Shown here in pieces: positions 12,533 to 23,650 of a stretch of 64,000 bases of DNA (position 1 is the stretch's first letter; every line of letters begins with the position of its first letter). The stretch comes from Nepenthes gracilis. Its lineage: Eukaryota > Streptophyta > Magnoliopsida > Caryophyllales > Nepenthaceae. The stretch is from NCBI GenBank assembly GCA_033239525.1, contig BSYO01000030.1, positions 10,747,030 to 10,811,029 of the forward strand, written 5' to 3'. The notes beneath the pieces were generated by a model. That model saw nothing but the letters and a program-made list of their open reading frames with translations. It did not search any database and was not told where the DNA came from. The translations under genes were made by a program, and so were the position numbers.

Positions 12533-12886
12533 TATTAGAAAATATACGTGATTCAGTATAATTGTATTTTTTGTATTATATATATTGTAATATTTTCGTA
12601 GTCTTATTTTAAGATAGTAAATATTTATTTAATGCTTTTTTAGGGTAGGATTATTTTTATTGTATTAGGATATTTTCTTTTCCCGTTTTCTTTTCTTCGC
12701 TGATATTTTCCTTTCTTGTTTTTATTTCCTTCGCTGCCTTCGCAGCTTTTATATTACCTCGTGCAGTGTGTGCATTGTAACTTACCAAAGACATTAATGG
12801 CAACGCTGTCTTCTCCATCTTTGCCCTCGATTCTCATCGTCTTCGTTTGGCTTTGATCTGCTGAAACCCTATTGCCAATTCTTACA
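12533..12886 (+). repeat. 3' LTR of the 7.6-12.9 kb Copia element
   Basis: 354 bp, TATTAGAAAA...CTTACA, three differences from the 5' LTR. Followed at once by the right AAAGA duplication (12,887-12,891). Confidence 0.95.
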
Positions 12887-12891
12887 AAAGA

Positions 12892-13209
12892 AGACGGACG
12901 CAATGCGTTTTATTCAATTCATCGTTGTTTTGATACAGTGAAAAGGGGCAAAGGCTCCTGTTATATGACACACAACGGGCAGGAGCGTTAAAGAAACAAA
13001 ATAAAAAAAGGAAGAAAAATAAAAAAGGAAATACAAAAAATGAAAAAAATACAAAATAAGAAAATATACAGAGATATATTTATTTTGCTACCGTCATGTT
13101 TCCTAATAGCTGAAGTCAAAATTGGCTGCAGCTCCCTTGAATTTCGGCTACTGCTGCAGCCAGCTGATGCCAAATTCAGCAGCTCACAATTTGCAGCTTG
13201 TGAGCTGCT
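12892..13209. other. Short gene-free stretch
   Basis: A-rich (12,990-13,060), then a CAGC/GCTGC-rich part at 13,120-13,210 with several short inverted copies of 'gcagct'. No gene seen. Confidence 0.5.
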
Positions 13210-13805
13210 TGTTAGCACAAAGTGGACGGACGGATATGATAGAACTGTCAGACGGCGAAGGCTACAAGTACACCCAAACGTCAAAGACGGCAATAAAAGG
13301 AAGAGAGAAATAATAAAGAGAGTACAGTAAGATTTTTACGTGGAAAGTCCTTCTAAATAAGAAAAAAATTACGGGATTTTAGTCCACCACTAAGTATGAG
13401 AGCAAGTAACAAAGGGTGCTGACTATACAAATCCTAACAGCAGAAGAAGAAGAAAGAAAAATTAGAGCATGAGAACACACACACAGTTTTTTTTCTCACT
13501 GCTCTACACTTCTTCTTTCTCTCTTACACACACTCTGTGAAAGAATCTCTTTTCTCTCTCAGTTTTTTCTTCATCATAAAATGCTGCCCACAAAACACAT
13601 ACATATATAAAACTGGGCTGATGAGAGTGACAACCATACTAGTGTAGAAGACGCCTATGCATGCAGCCACCAACAACCTGCAACTTTGCAATAAAACTGT
13701 AGAATGTCGACACTGCAGAAAACGGCCCACCACTTTGCAAAAGCTGCTGCATGTTCTCCAGAAATCTGGTATGCTTAGAAGATCTCAAGCCTTACATCAT
13801 CAACA
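13210..13805 (-). repeat. Probable Copia LTR, minus orientation
   Basis: On the minus strand the sequence starts TGTTGATGATG (13,805) and ends GTGCTAACA (13,210), a TG...CA frame of 596 bp. This is close to the ~610-bp length of the two TNT1-like LTRs here. It contains 'ttttatatatgtatgt' as a TATA-like element, then CT/GA-rich leader, then a 'ggactttccacgtaaa' clause like the U5 of the LTR at 40,164-40,773. I found no matching 5-bp flanks (ctgct / tccca), so it may be a truncated or recombined copy. Confidence 0.55.
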
Positions 13806-14456
13806 TCCCATGACTCTACAAATCCATAATTAATACAAACAACATCCATAAGATATCAAATAACCAACATTCAACTCAATGTTTACAAACATTATCTGAT
13901 TAACATAAATATATAATTACTGTCTAAAAATTGAGATAAAACATCAATATATCATAAATTCTAATTATGATTTTTTTGAACCAATCTTCCTTTGATGCAA
14001 ATTGTCCTACAAGTGTCCAAATGTCTCATCTGAAGAGGTTGGTAAAAACAAAAAGTAAAAGTGAATCGAAAGTTCAGTAATATATATAATTTATATAATT
14101 TAAACATATAACTTACATTAAAAACATATTGGAAGAATTATAAATTGAATTTAGATATAATAATATCGATTTTCATAACAATTATGTATAACTTTTTAAA
14201 CTTGTCTTTTCAGTACGTAGCCAAATATGTCATGTAAATTCATGCTTAATTATCCCGAATTTTAGGGAGTAAGGACTAGTAGGGTTTTACTGACTAAAAG
14301 AGAAGATAATTAAAACTCGGATTATATTTATTTTTGTACAATCAAACGCCATATACTTATAGGTGGGCCGTTATATATATAACCTTATAGACGGAGTCTA
14401 ACGTCGCTTTTATTTATGGATAATATATTCATATCTCGATTATTAATGTAATATAC
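13806..14456. other. AT-rich gene-free stretch
   Basis: No reading frame, splice-site pattern or repeat structure that I can support. Confidence 0.5.
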
Positions 14457-15235
14457 TGATGGGTATGCCCATAGTGGGCTGGCCCAATAAGAAAAATGGC
14501 CTAGGTCCACGAAGGTCCATATATTTTGCTTGGACGGTCAACGCCAGCGCTGACCGTATGAAGAGCCAACCGGGCGGCCATATGCTCCCATGAGACGGTT
14601 AACGTCTCTGTTGACCAAAAGTACTGTGCAAGCAGGCCAAAAGTAAAAAAACCTTACATGGGCCAGGCCCAGTTAGGCCTACACTTCTGTACACGACCAG
14701 TAACGGTCCATTCACCTGATTTCACGCCTTTTCAGAAGCCGATTTGCACTAAAAAGGATATCAACAGATTCAACGTCCTTCCCATGAGAAAGGCGCTAGA
14801 TTTTCTCTTCCTGCCAATTGCAGATTCTAACAGTAACAAAGTGTAAAAGGAAGGCAAGTAATTTTGAAAACCGTTACTCGCTTAAAAAGAAAAAATCCCA
14901 ACAGATTGCACAGGTCAAGCATTCCTGCTCAAAGAAGGTCACCCGACATGGTGCAGGAATCGCGCCTTCTTGGCCAAGGAAGGTCGCCCTGCCCTCCATC
15001 TATATAAGCCCACGGAATCTCTACTCCAGGGCACACACTCTTCTAAGCACACAAACTCTTACGGCAATAATCCCACGCTCAGCTTTCAGATTCTAGAGAC
15101 GCCTCTCTCTCTCTCTAAAATCTATCATAATATCTCGACAGTCATTCAAACTTTCATACTTACAGGACTCAATCTCTCACTTGTTCCCAGCAAATACAGA
15201 GCTGAAAAAACTGTGCTCATCATGAGCCGCTAGAA
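14457..15235 (+). repeat. LTR-like sequence with TATA box
   Basis: A less AT-rich block that starts TGATGGGTATG and contains a clear TATA element ('tatataag' near 15,000) and a CT-rich leader. It ends near 15,222 (CTCATCA), directly against a truncated Gypsy protease at 15,236. W-box-type motifs occur at 14,536-14,541 (GGTCAA) and 14,611-14,616 (TTGACC). The layout suits a retrotransposon LTR. I found no target-site duplication and no adjoining internal region, so this is an inference. Confidence 0.45.
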
Positions 15236-15660
15236 CGTCTCTTCCTGCTCAAGTAATGGTACCACTTTTACCCCAAGTCTTGCGGCAAAAGCCAGTGCCA
15301 CAAAGGAATGGGTGGAACCATAATCGATCAACATATGAGCAGATATAGAAAAGATAGGAAGAATACCTTCCACAACTGTCGGGAAAGCTGCAGCATCTTG
15401 CTCCGTCAATGTGAATACTTTTCATGAAATTGCAGTCTTTGACTTACTTTGGGGTGCGGATTTCACCGAAGCCCAACAATCTCGAGAATAATGTCCTGCC
15501 TCTCCATAGCTGTAGCAAATAAGTGGTTGAGACTGTCTACCCGGTATAGGTCCTGCCGGCAATGTCGGCAGTCTAGTAGCTTCATTGGTACTCGATAATG
15601 GTATCGGAGCCCTGCTGCCCAACTCCTCCTCTAAAATCAAAGCCCTCCGAAAGATCGCTC
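15236..15660 (-). pseudogene. Gypsy gag zinc knuckle and protease fragment
   Basis: On the minus strand a frame carries 'ICYSYGEAGHYSRDC', a one-base-changed CCHC zinc knuckle (C-x2-C has become C-x2-Y/G). It is followed about 60 codons later by 'AHMLIDYGSTHSF', the aspartic protease motif (normally LIDSGATHSF, with Asp retained). The reading frame has a stop between the two parts (15,422). Coding similarity ends at 15,236, where another repeat begins. Confidence 0.8.
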
Positions 15661-15708
15661 CAAAATCCTAAAGCTCAAATGGTGCAATAAGACAACGAAT
15701 AGGATATG

Positions 15709-16330
15709 TTAATCCCTGCTGGAACGTTTCTGCTTTTTGAACCTTATCAGCAATAAAGTATGGAGTATAACGTGATAGCTTGTAAACTTGGCCTCATACT
15801 GGGAAACTGTCATCGAGCCTTGCTCTAAATGGAGAAACTCTTTTTCTTTTCCGGTCCTTGCATTCTTGGGGAAGTACTTGTCATTAAACATTTCTCGAAA
15901 TGCATCCCAAGTGATAGAATCGACCTCAGGTCCAAGCTCTTGTAATCTCGCTTTCCACCAATGCTTTGCCTCACCGCTTAGCTTGTATGCAGCAAAGCGA
16001 ACCCGATCAATAGAAGGACATTCAATCACTGTGAAAGCCTTTTCTAACCTTCCCATCCAATAGTCGGCATTAGCAGGGTCTGGCTCTCCAATGAACTCTG
16101 AGAGTCTCTGATCCATGAAATCTTTAAATAAATTCCTCTTCTTATTATTCCTCTTTTTCTTCTTTGCCAGTGTGTGTCCTAGAATCTGTACTCCAATAGC
16201 TTAAGTCACCAATCCAGGTGAGTGGTGTAGAGCATCAACTACCTCAGCCATATCGGCAGGTGCCACTAACGATCCTGGGCCACTTGTTAACGATCCTGGG
16301 CCTCCTGCTGAACTCCACGAGTGAGTGCTA
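15709..16330 (-). pseudogene. Gypsy gag
   Basis: The main open frame (16,116 to 15,709) begins 'MDQRLSEFIGEPDPANADYW'. It has the typical retrotransposon gag core: 'AAYKLSGEAKHWWKARLQ', 'TWDAFREMFNDKYFP' and 'KEKEFLHLEQGSMTVSQYE'. It loses similarity after about residue 115, so the gag C-terminus is frameshifted. An upstream minus-strand stretch to 16,330 ('SLVAPADMAEVVDALHHS') looks like the gag N-terminus in another frame. Gag builds the particle. This copy is defective. Confidence 0.88.
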
Positions 16331-16429
16331 ATCTCGTCAAACATCGCTGCAATAGAATCAAATAATTTAAAATTTTAAATATATCTATTAATTTATTTAT
16401 TACGCACACACACCTATATATATATATAT

Positions 16430-16580
16430 ATATTTCTTTCTCTCTATATTGTCCTTTATCATGTCCGAAAGCTCAAAAATAATCTTAGGTCCTCCAATAT
16501 ATATATATATATTTCTTTCTCTCTATATTGTCCTTTATCATGTCCGAAAGCTCTAAAATAATCTTAGGTCCTCCAATATC
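16430..16580. repeat. Two-copy tandem repeat, period 79 bp
   Basis: A (TA)n run followed by 'tttctttctctctatattg' and 'cctttatcatgtccgaaagc' occurs at 16,433 and again at 16,512 with one mismatch. A recent slippage or unequal-exchange duplication in the Gypsy leader. Confidence 0.9.
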
Positions 16581-16647
16581 ACTAAATTGTCTAATATTCC
16601 CAAATATCAAGATTCCTAAATCCCCAACACTCACACAGAACCTTAAC

Positions 16648-16659
16648 TCTCTGATACCA
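16648..16659 (-). promoter_or_regulatory. Primer-binding site of the minus-strand Gypsy element
   Basis: The plus strand reads TCTCTGATACCA, so the minus strand reads TGGTATCAGAGA, complementary to initiator methionine tRNA. It lies five bases from the LTR end (TTGTTACA). Confidence 0.85.
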
Positions 16660-18279
16660 TAAAGTTGTAACAACCTAGACCCAAAATTTATAACTAATAT
16701 CAATTACTTGGTCACATATAAAATTTAAGTCTCAAAAAAACACATTCACAACTGATAAAATATAAATATAATAATCTAAATATCCTCATGCCATAGATAA
16801 ATCTGAAAAATACACAATCCAGACGTCCCATGAAATGATAAGGCAAAATATCAAAATGAAATTGTAGAGCATAAATCCAATACTATCTCCAGTTAGGCCT
16901 CAATTTCTCTCGCCACAACTTTTAATCCAACTCTAAAGTCATCATCATTTAACCTGCTACTCTAGAAGAAAGAAAAATAGTAAGAATGAGCCAAATACCT
17001 AATAAGTAATAGCAAATCCGAAAACAAATAGGAAATGACAATAACGGTAACAGATATACAATATATATGCAAGGTATAACAAGAATTACGAACAGCAATA
17101 TAATATCCAACAGATTAATGTATCCGAGAAATTACATTCCATTGTGTTTACAATTCAAGGGCATAAGAAAGGCAGATTACTCCAAATACCGATGGAACAA
17201 AAATCATAACACTTTACCAATAAGAGGCAAGATCCCTTAGAATCCGATCTCACAAGAAATAAAATGAATCTTCTGATCCGAATATCAGCGTGAACAATCT
17301 AAAACCCGAATACAAGAAACAATATGGATTCCATGGAATCCGAATATAGTAAAATCTGACTCATAGATTTTACCGAATATAACACGTGGATTCAACTGAA
17401 TCCCAAATTCATGAGGTATCAACAATGACGAAATATCACAATGAATTTCCTTAGACCTTATTCTGCTACCGTGAATCAAAAGCCGTGTATTTACGCCCCC
17501 AACGGCTAAGTAAGTCTAACAAAATTATTCATAGTATCCAACTACCCCCACAATCCTCCCAGAGGCAATACCCGTAGTATGTCGATACCATCCGTGATAC
17601 CCATCGTCAAATAATATCCCTGATATTATCTTCTACGATGATCATAGGGCTATAAGTATCCCTCTACAATAAATAATGTATCTTATTATCACTATGATAT
17701 AGAAATCAGTATCAGATAAATGTAGACCACGCTAAGGTGTCGTAGCATCCTATTCGACTAGATACCTTAATATTTTCATACGCTCTCCTTAATTTTGACC
17801 GTAAGAAGTCAATAACTCAACTACTCACACAATTAAATACAATGCAAAGTAGGCTTTATAATTTCAATGAAAGAATTGTTGTTCGATGCTGATAAAGACT
17901 ATACACACACCATTCAAAGGTCATGCAAATAATGTCATTATTGGAAGAAAAGTACCAATATCAAGGATAGTTTAATTGTTCGATCGAATACCCTAATATT
18001 TTCTTAAATCCTTTCCAACTTATTCGAAGTCCCAATATTATTTCTAAGGTAAAGAAATTCCTTTCATTCTAATGTCACCGAAAGAGGTTCACGATCTTCA
18101 ATTATTATCCAACTATTCAGATAAATTTATGTAAGTCCAATCATAATAATTTATTTACATTTTCTCCTTCAATTAACTTATACTTTAATGTATTCATACC
18201 CATATTTATAAACCTTCAATATCTAGCAATTCTTATACATTCACATATACACATTACGTGTATAAGCCATCCTTCTGTG

Positions 18280-18280
18280 C

Positions 18281-18322
<42 letters not shown>

Positions 18323-18640
18323 TAATACACACACAATACATATGCAAAAAACCTCATCCATGTACATACACCCACCATCAGATTTCCTCATACTACCTAT
18401 CCAAATTTACTTATATTTATACCTACAATATACATGTATATATATAGATATACACACACACACACAATACACTCACCCCCATACGGCAGCAACACTGCCA
18501 GCCCACACAACAAGCACACATGCCCACCGACACGCACCCATTCATCTTCATACCATACCATTTGCATACATACGTATCCATATACTATGTGTAAGTTTAC
18601 ACCCACACAACGTATCCCATACTACCCATTTAGCAACCGG
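18280..18640. repeat. (TA)n, (CA)n microsatellite cluster
   Basis: A (TA)n run at about 18,283-18,313 passes into (CA)n, with more CACACA tracts at 18,450-18,470 and dispersed CACAC to 18,640. The long open frame across it comes from composition and is not a gene. Confidence 0.9.
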
Positions 18641-18984
18641 GTTCCAATTCACATTCTCTCCACTCCCACTAACTGGCAACTTGACCCGTAAACAGAGCAT
18701 GGAGCTCTGTTCTTCAACTTCCCTTTGAATTCTAACCTTAAATGGAGAAAATCCTAACTTTCGTCTTACAAAATGTAAAATAAGGATTCTTTTATAGTAC
18801 AATATACAAATTCTTAAGCCCAATCCATGGTGAAGCTTTCGGAGCCCTACCGGCAAGGCCGTGTGCTCTGTTTTACCCGATTTTGGCTCACAACAAAATG
18901 CGGCCAATTTCTCCCAAAATCTAGACATCCAACGAAAGAAATCAACATCAACAATGATAAGAGGAGGATTTAATTGCAACAATT

Positions 18985-19925
18985 ACGGCATATTTGATTG
19001 TTAGAATGGAATAATGTGGAAATAGAATAGTTATTCTCAGGGAATAGAATTGGATGGGAATAGAGTTGAAAATTGTTATTCTTATATTTGGTTGTTGGAA
19101 TAGAATTAGTTGAGAATTTGTATTTCAATGTTTGATTTATATAATTGTATGAGGAATAATGTGAGAATTTATCGGAATGATACTTTTACCCTTATTAATT
19201 ATGAAAATATATTATATAAAATAATACACACGTGTATATGTACATATTTTTATATATATTTTATGACATACATATATATAATTATATATATATTATGTAC
19301 ATATTATTATGAATTATTATTTAATATACTATATTATTGTATCATGTAAAATACATATTTAATAAATATATAATATATTTTATATTATAAAAATAATACA
19401 AAAAAATATACATATTATAATTATCATATTATTTTATATAATATAATATAATATATATTTATTATACATATTATTTAATATACAAAATTTATCATTAAAA
19501 TAATTTTTTTACAATACAGAAAATTAAAAAATATTATCATGCTCCAATTAAAATACATACAAATAAAAATAATAAAATTATAATCCTGAAAAAATATCAT
19601 CATGTAAAAATTACATACAATTAAAATTTTAATAAATACAATAAAAAAATATAAAAAATATTTTTTATATATAAATATTGCTGCGTGTTACTGAGGGTAT
19701 ATTTAAAATATAAAAAATATTATGCGAAAATACATTTTTCTATACAGTCGAAAATAAAAAAAAATCATATTGCACCTAGGAATAGTTATTCCTTATACTA
19801 AAGGAATAACTATTCCTTCTGGAATTGTAATTCCTAGGTAAAATGTAACCAAATGGTAGAATTATTATTCTACCGAGAATAAGGAGGAAATAGAATTTCT
19901 ATTTCCTCCAACCAAACATAGGGTT
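18985..19925. mobile_element. Candidate non-autonomous DNA transposon in the Gypsy LTR
   Basis: About 940 bp, extremely AT-rich inside. Its ends are related inverted sequences built of TTTGGTTG / GGAATAGAAT words: left 'atatttgattgttagaatgg', right 'cctccaaccaaacata'. The right part contains a near-perfect hairpin (19,778-19,817). No transposase. Superfamily cannot be decided. The target-site duplication is not clear. Confidence 0.45.
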
Positions 19926-20339
19926 AGAGGATTTCTTGCAAGGAGTCTCAAATCAACTTAACTGAGAAATATAACGACAGCGGCTTTGGCAACTCCAGTG
20001 ATATTCCTGGGCAATGGCAGCAATGGAAAACTCTTCGTTATGCCTTTCTTGCTCCTACTCTCTCTCTGGTTTCGACCGTAAGCACCCCAAAGAAGAATTA
20101 GTTTTCGAGAAGAGAAAAGAAAGCAATGATTTTATTTTTAAAGAGGGTGAGGTAATTGGACGAACGAGAATGGCGAACCGAGAGGAAGAAGGAAATTGGT
20201 GACTTCAACCGATCCGCAAAATAGGGGAGGATCTTTGTTGCAATTTCGGCTGGCCGCTTTCTCTCTCTTTCCTCTCCTCCTTCGTCTTCATTCGTCCTTC
20301 TCCTCTCTCTCTCTGTTTTCCTCTTTTCTGTTTTTTTCT

Positions 20340-20381
<42 letters not shown>

Positions 20382-20394
20382 ATATATATATATT
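20340..20394. repeat. (AAT)n/(ATT)n then (TA)n microsatellite
   Basis: Seven AAT-type units run straight into ATT units, forming a self-complementary stretch, followed by (TA)n. It lies in the U3 of the Gypsy LTR. Confidence 0.9.
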
Positions 20395-20413
20395 TTATAT
20401 CCAGAATGTCACA

Positions 20414-21600
20414 TCATCTATACACGAGCATCTCAATTCAGTTAATCATGTCCAAGCACATATATGCGTGTGTCAGGTGTCCATTTTATTTTATCAAATA
20501 CTTATTTCTCATCCAAATACACAGGCATTATCAATAATTCATCTAATTTATTTAATTTTTAATATTATAAAACATAAATTAAAAATCAGATGTTATATTT
20601 GATGACTAACACAGAAATAGAAAAATTTTAGAAGATTATGGATAGATGCTGAATTTCATTTCAATAATTCCGGTGCTACATTTGTGGTTGCTGTATCTTA
20701 TAGGCACAATACCGCACCTCATTTCTATAATTGCCATATTTTTAAACCATTACTCACTTAAAATTTCAATCCATAACAGAAACAGCCCTAAAATAATTAC
20801 ATTTTGTCAACCTTGCCCACGAAGGGTTTTGCTTTTTGTTAATGTGGAATGCCATACATTTGATTTGTCGGTTGTCATTCATTTTTTTAAAAAATTATTT
20901 TTAAAATGACTTTTTATAATTTTTTAAATGGTGTTGAACAGCTATTTGGGGTAGACCTTTGGCCTTTGGTCAATGCACTAACCTATAAAAATTTAACTCA
21001 GGAGAGTACCCATTAACCATCTCTAATAGGAATAGACTAAAAAACTAATATACAGAGACCTTTTCTATTCATAAAAGAATCAGTTTATCTTTTTATTCAT
21101 ATCACTAATAGGCTTTCTGATCTTCCATCGAACCAACAGACAAAGAAGGATGTCTTATTAAACAGACCTTTTGTCTACTAAACAAACATGATATAAAGAT
21201 ATTTGAATTTCTGTTTTAACCATTTGACCTTAACATGCATAGGAAAAGTGCCAAAATGGTTGTTATAATCAAGCAATAGCTCTATGAACAAAGTATGTAT
21301 GTATGATATACAAAAAATTTTGGTAAAAGATGCTAACCATACCAATCAAGCCCCATCCCAAATGCAATATGTTAGAAGAACTAAATCTAAAGCGTAAACT
21401 GCTTTATAGAATCATTAAATTTATATTTTTAAATACGATAATTAATTTAAAAGATGTTAATTTTTAAAAGAAGAGCTGTTACTCAATGAAAAACATTAAT
21501 GTCATACAAATATAATAATCTCTAAGAGAAGGGCACTAAATCCTCCGAGAAAAAATGATTGAAAGCTTTTGAAAAACTTAGTTCATGATTATACCACATT
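20414..21600. other. AT-rich intergenic DNA between Gypsy LTR and the duplicated block
   Basis: No gene recognised. Short frames here have no similarity that I can name. Confidence 0.5.
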
Positions 21601-23097
21601 TTCTATAAATAAAAAACTCTTATCATATAAAGGGTATCTTGGACAGGAGTAATTAAGACATTCATTAAATATTGTATATAAAAAAAGGTTTGAAATTTAT
21701 CTTCCAAAATGTCTTCTTTCTTGAAGAAAATTCTACTTTTAAGTACAAACATATCCTTAAAATATCTATTTCTTATTTATTTTTTCACAGTTATTCTAAT
21801 TTGGCTAGATTTTTTATTGATTTGAATATTAAATAATAAATTTAAGAGTCAATTTTATATTTTTAAACTCTTATCATTATTTGCAGTCTACAAAAATCAA
21901 ATTACAAAATCCAATATATCCTTTATGGTGATTAAATCTAAATTTATAAAAACATATCATATTTGTTGATTCAAACAATTTAGTAGATGTTATAATGATT
22001 AGCATCTCTTCTCTTATGTTTGCCAAATCAACTTTCCAATCCGCTCGATGCTTACTTGCATTGAGATCGCCAAAAGGGCAAATCTCGAACCCAATTATTT
22101 TTCCAATAAAAAATGGAAAATAAAATGCTAACACATAAAATAATTGTAAAATTATCCTTTATAAATCATTTGGGTATTTTTAATTGAAAAAATCAACTTG
22201 AATACATGATACCCACTACATTTAACTAGACAAGGACATTGATCTCCTAACACAACTTGCCGTCTAAAGTTGGGTGCCCAAAGTCCAATGCTACATCTTA
22301 GGAATAGAATTTTCCTACCCTACAAATAGACATATTAACAAAACATATAAATAGAAATATTATGAATTAAAATTATTTAATTTAGTTAAGTTTATATGTA
22401 TTTAGGTTCAGGTTAATCCATTTTATTATATATTTTTAACTCAAACTCCTATTCATAAAAAAAATTATAGACTTAAGTTTAAAGTTCAGACATAATTTCT
22501 TTATTATTAAAAAAATTTAAAAGAAATTTATACATTAGTTATTAAATAATATATTATTCCTAATATAAATTGATCCATGCACCTAGAACGGTCTTTTTAT
22601 AAATCTAAATGAATCCGATCTAATCAAGTAAAACTTAATTTGTTTATTTAAAAGGTTTTAAAAATAAATTTTGTGTAATTTTTTTAGAATAAACAAACTT
22701 AAATGAGCCTTTATCAGATAAGTCTATGAATAATTTATAAATAATTTGATTCATTTACAATATTAAATGTTCTAATGAATTTGTTCAATCTAAAAATTTT
22801 AAAAAAAGATACCGCAATTAGTTTACTTTTTAAAAACTTTATTGCCAATTTTAATTCTTTTTATCAATTTTTAGTTAAATTTTATTTAAAATCCAATCTT
22901 ATATTAGGTTATATAGTCTTTTACATGTAATATTTAAAAATAAATAATAAATAAATAAAAATATGGCGTCCTAATAATCCGAAGTCAAGGAACGTTTAGA
23001 AAGCAAATTTCGTCACCCATCACTTTTTGCCTTCCAATTCTTTCCGGGGATAACGAATTGATTAATTTAATTATCAAAACAGGAACCCACTGGATTG

Positions 23098-23103
23098 TAT
23101 AAG
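23098..23103 (+). promoter_or_regulatory. Candidate TATA box of the carbonic anhydrase gene
   Basis: TATAAG (within 'ttgtataagtaag'), about 550 bp before the ATG. The leader exon probably starts about 30 bp downstream, near 'ggattcagtctcctcc' (23,130-23,145). In the duplicated copy the 34 bp containing this motif are missing. No experimental start site is available. Confidence 0.4.
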
Positions 23104-23130
23104 TAAGCGCGAAAATCGGATCAGTCGCTT

Positions 23131-23562
23131 GGATTCAGTCTCCTCCATAATCGCAGCGCCCAAGAATCACGAGTAGAAGGCTCGTTCATCTGCCGCCGCT
23201 GTCTCTTTATCGATTTTCGTAGCTTAAACGCCTTGCTTGTCACCCGATCCGTCGTTTCAGAGTAATAATGCTTTTTATTTGTTGGACTTTTTGCATGATC
23301 TTTCTTCCTCTACCGATGCAACTCAATTTCTTGATTTTCTGATCTGAATCCGTCTTCCATTTTTGCGTCCTCTTTTTCCGATTGATTTTCCTTCAATTGT
23401 CGTTTCTGTTTTGTGTTTCTGATTCTTCTATGGCAATCTCCGTCTAGATCTCTTCTTCAATCTTACGAATCGACCTGTATCATTTAATCGTTGATTAGAT
23501 TTATTAGTCAAACTCAATCGGTCTGTGAATCGAAAAGAGTAATTCTACTTTTTTAAGAGAAA

Positions 23563-23612
<50 letters not shown>

Positions 23613-23650
23613 AAGATTTCTCTGTTTTGTGGATTTCGCAGAAGGAAAAG
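23131..23650 (+). other. 5' leader region of carbonic anhydrase, probably with an intron
   Basis: The ATG at 23,651 is preceded by 'tttgtggatttcgcag' (to 23,641), a good 3' splice site, leaving only 'aaggaaaag' as leader next to the start codon. This suggests a first non-coding exon near 23,131-23,180 and a leader intron of about 450 bp. A possible donor (AAG then GCTCGT near 23,178) is GC-type here but GT-type in the duplicated copy (near 52,712). The intron is inferred. Confidence 0.4.
23567..23611. repeat. (CT)n microsatellite, about 22 units
   Basis: A pure TC run in the 5' leader/intron, 40 bp before the start codon. In the duplicated copy this tract is the place where about 6.1 kb of foreign DNA has been inserted. 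Confidence 0.95.

Larger units (their letters stand above)
7603..12886 (+). mobile_element. Complete-length Ty1/Copia retrotransposon, coding region broken
   Basis: A full structural unit: AAAGA duplication (7,598-7,602 and 12,887-12,891), 5' LTR, primer-binding site, gag, protease, integrase, reverse transcriptase, RNase H, purine tract (12,523-12,532) and 3' LTR. Integrase lies before reverse transcriptase, which defines Ty1/Copia. The two 354-bp LTRs differ at only three positions (7,682/12,612; 7,914/12,844; 7,955/12,885), so insertion was fairly recent. Yet the interior carries several frameshifts and stops and a destroyed protease motif, so the element cannot make its own proteins. LTR ends are TA...CA rather than TG...CA. 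Confidence 0.95.
15236..20413 (-). mobile_element. 3'-truncated Ty3/Gypsy element (LTR, PBS, gag, protease)
   Basis: Read on the minus strand: a long LTR (20,413 to 16,665), a primer-binding site (16,659-16,648), gag with one zinc knuckle, and the start of the protease, after which the element stops abruptly at 15,236. No reverse transcriptase, integrase or second LTR is present. The gag type, the long LTR beginning TGTGACATTCTGGAT and the Met-tRNA primer site suggest a chromovirus of the Del/Tekay kind; the lineage is inferred. Confidence 0.8.
16665..20413 (-). repeat. Long Gypsy LTR (about 3.7 kb) with a nested insertion
   Basis: The minus-strand LTR starts TGTGACATTCTGG at 20,413 and ends GGTTGTTACA at 16,665. 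It shares layout with the solo LTR at 48,192-50,898. Both show an AT microsatellite near the U3 start, a CT-rich block with short GC-rich frames (20,000-20,330 here), and a 'ctact-ctagaagaaag' / 'atgagcc-aatacc' clause near the 3' end. It contains microsatellites (18,283-18,480) and a DNA-transposon-like insertion (about 18,985-19,925). The U3 boundary is an inference from the terminal bases. Confidence 0.6.

Noticed and set aside
13210..13805. Complete solo LTR
   Set aside because: TG...CA ends fit, but the flanking 5-mers do not match, so the solo-LTR call is not proven. Kept only as a probable LTR.
18258..18728. 156-codon frame (+)
   Set aside because: Encoded by (TA)n and (CA)n microsatellites inside a Gypsy LTR.
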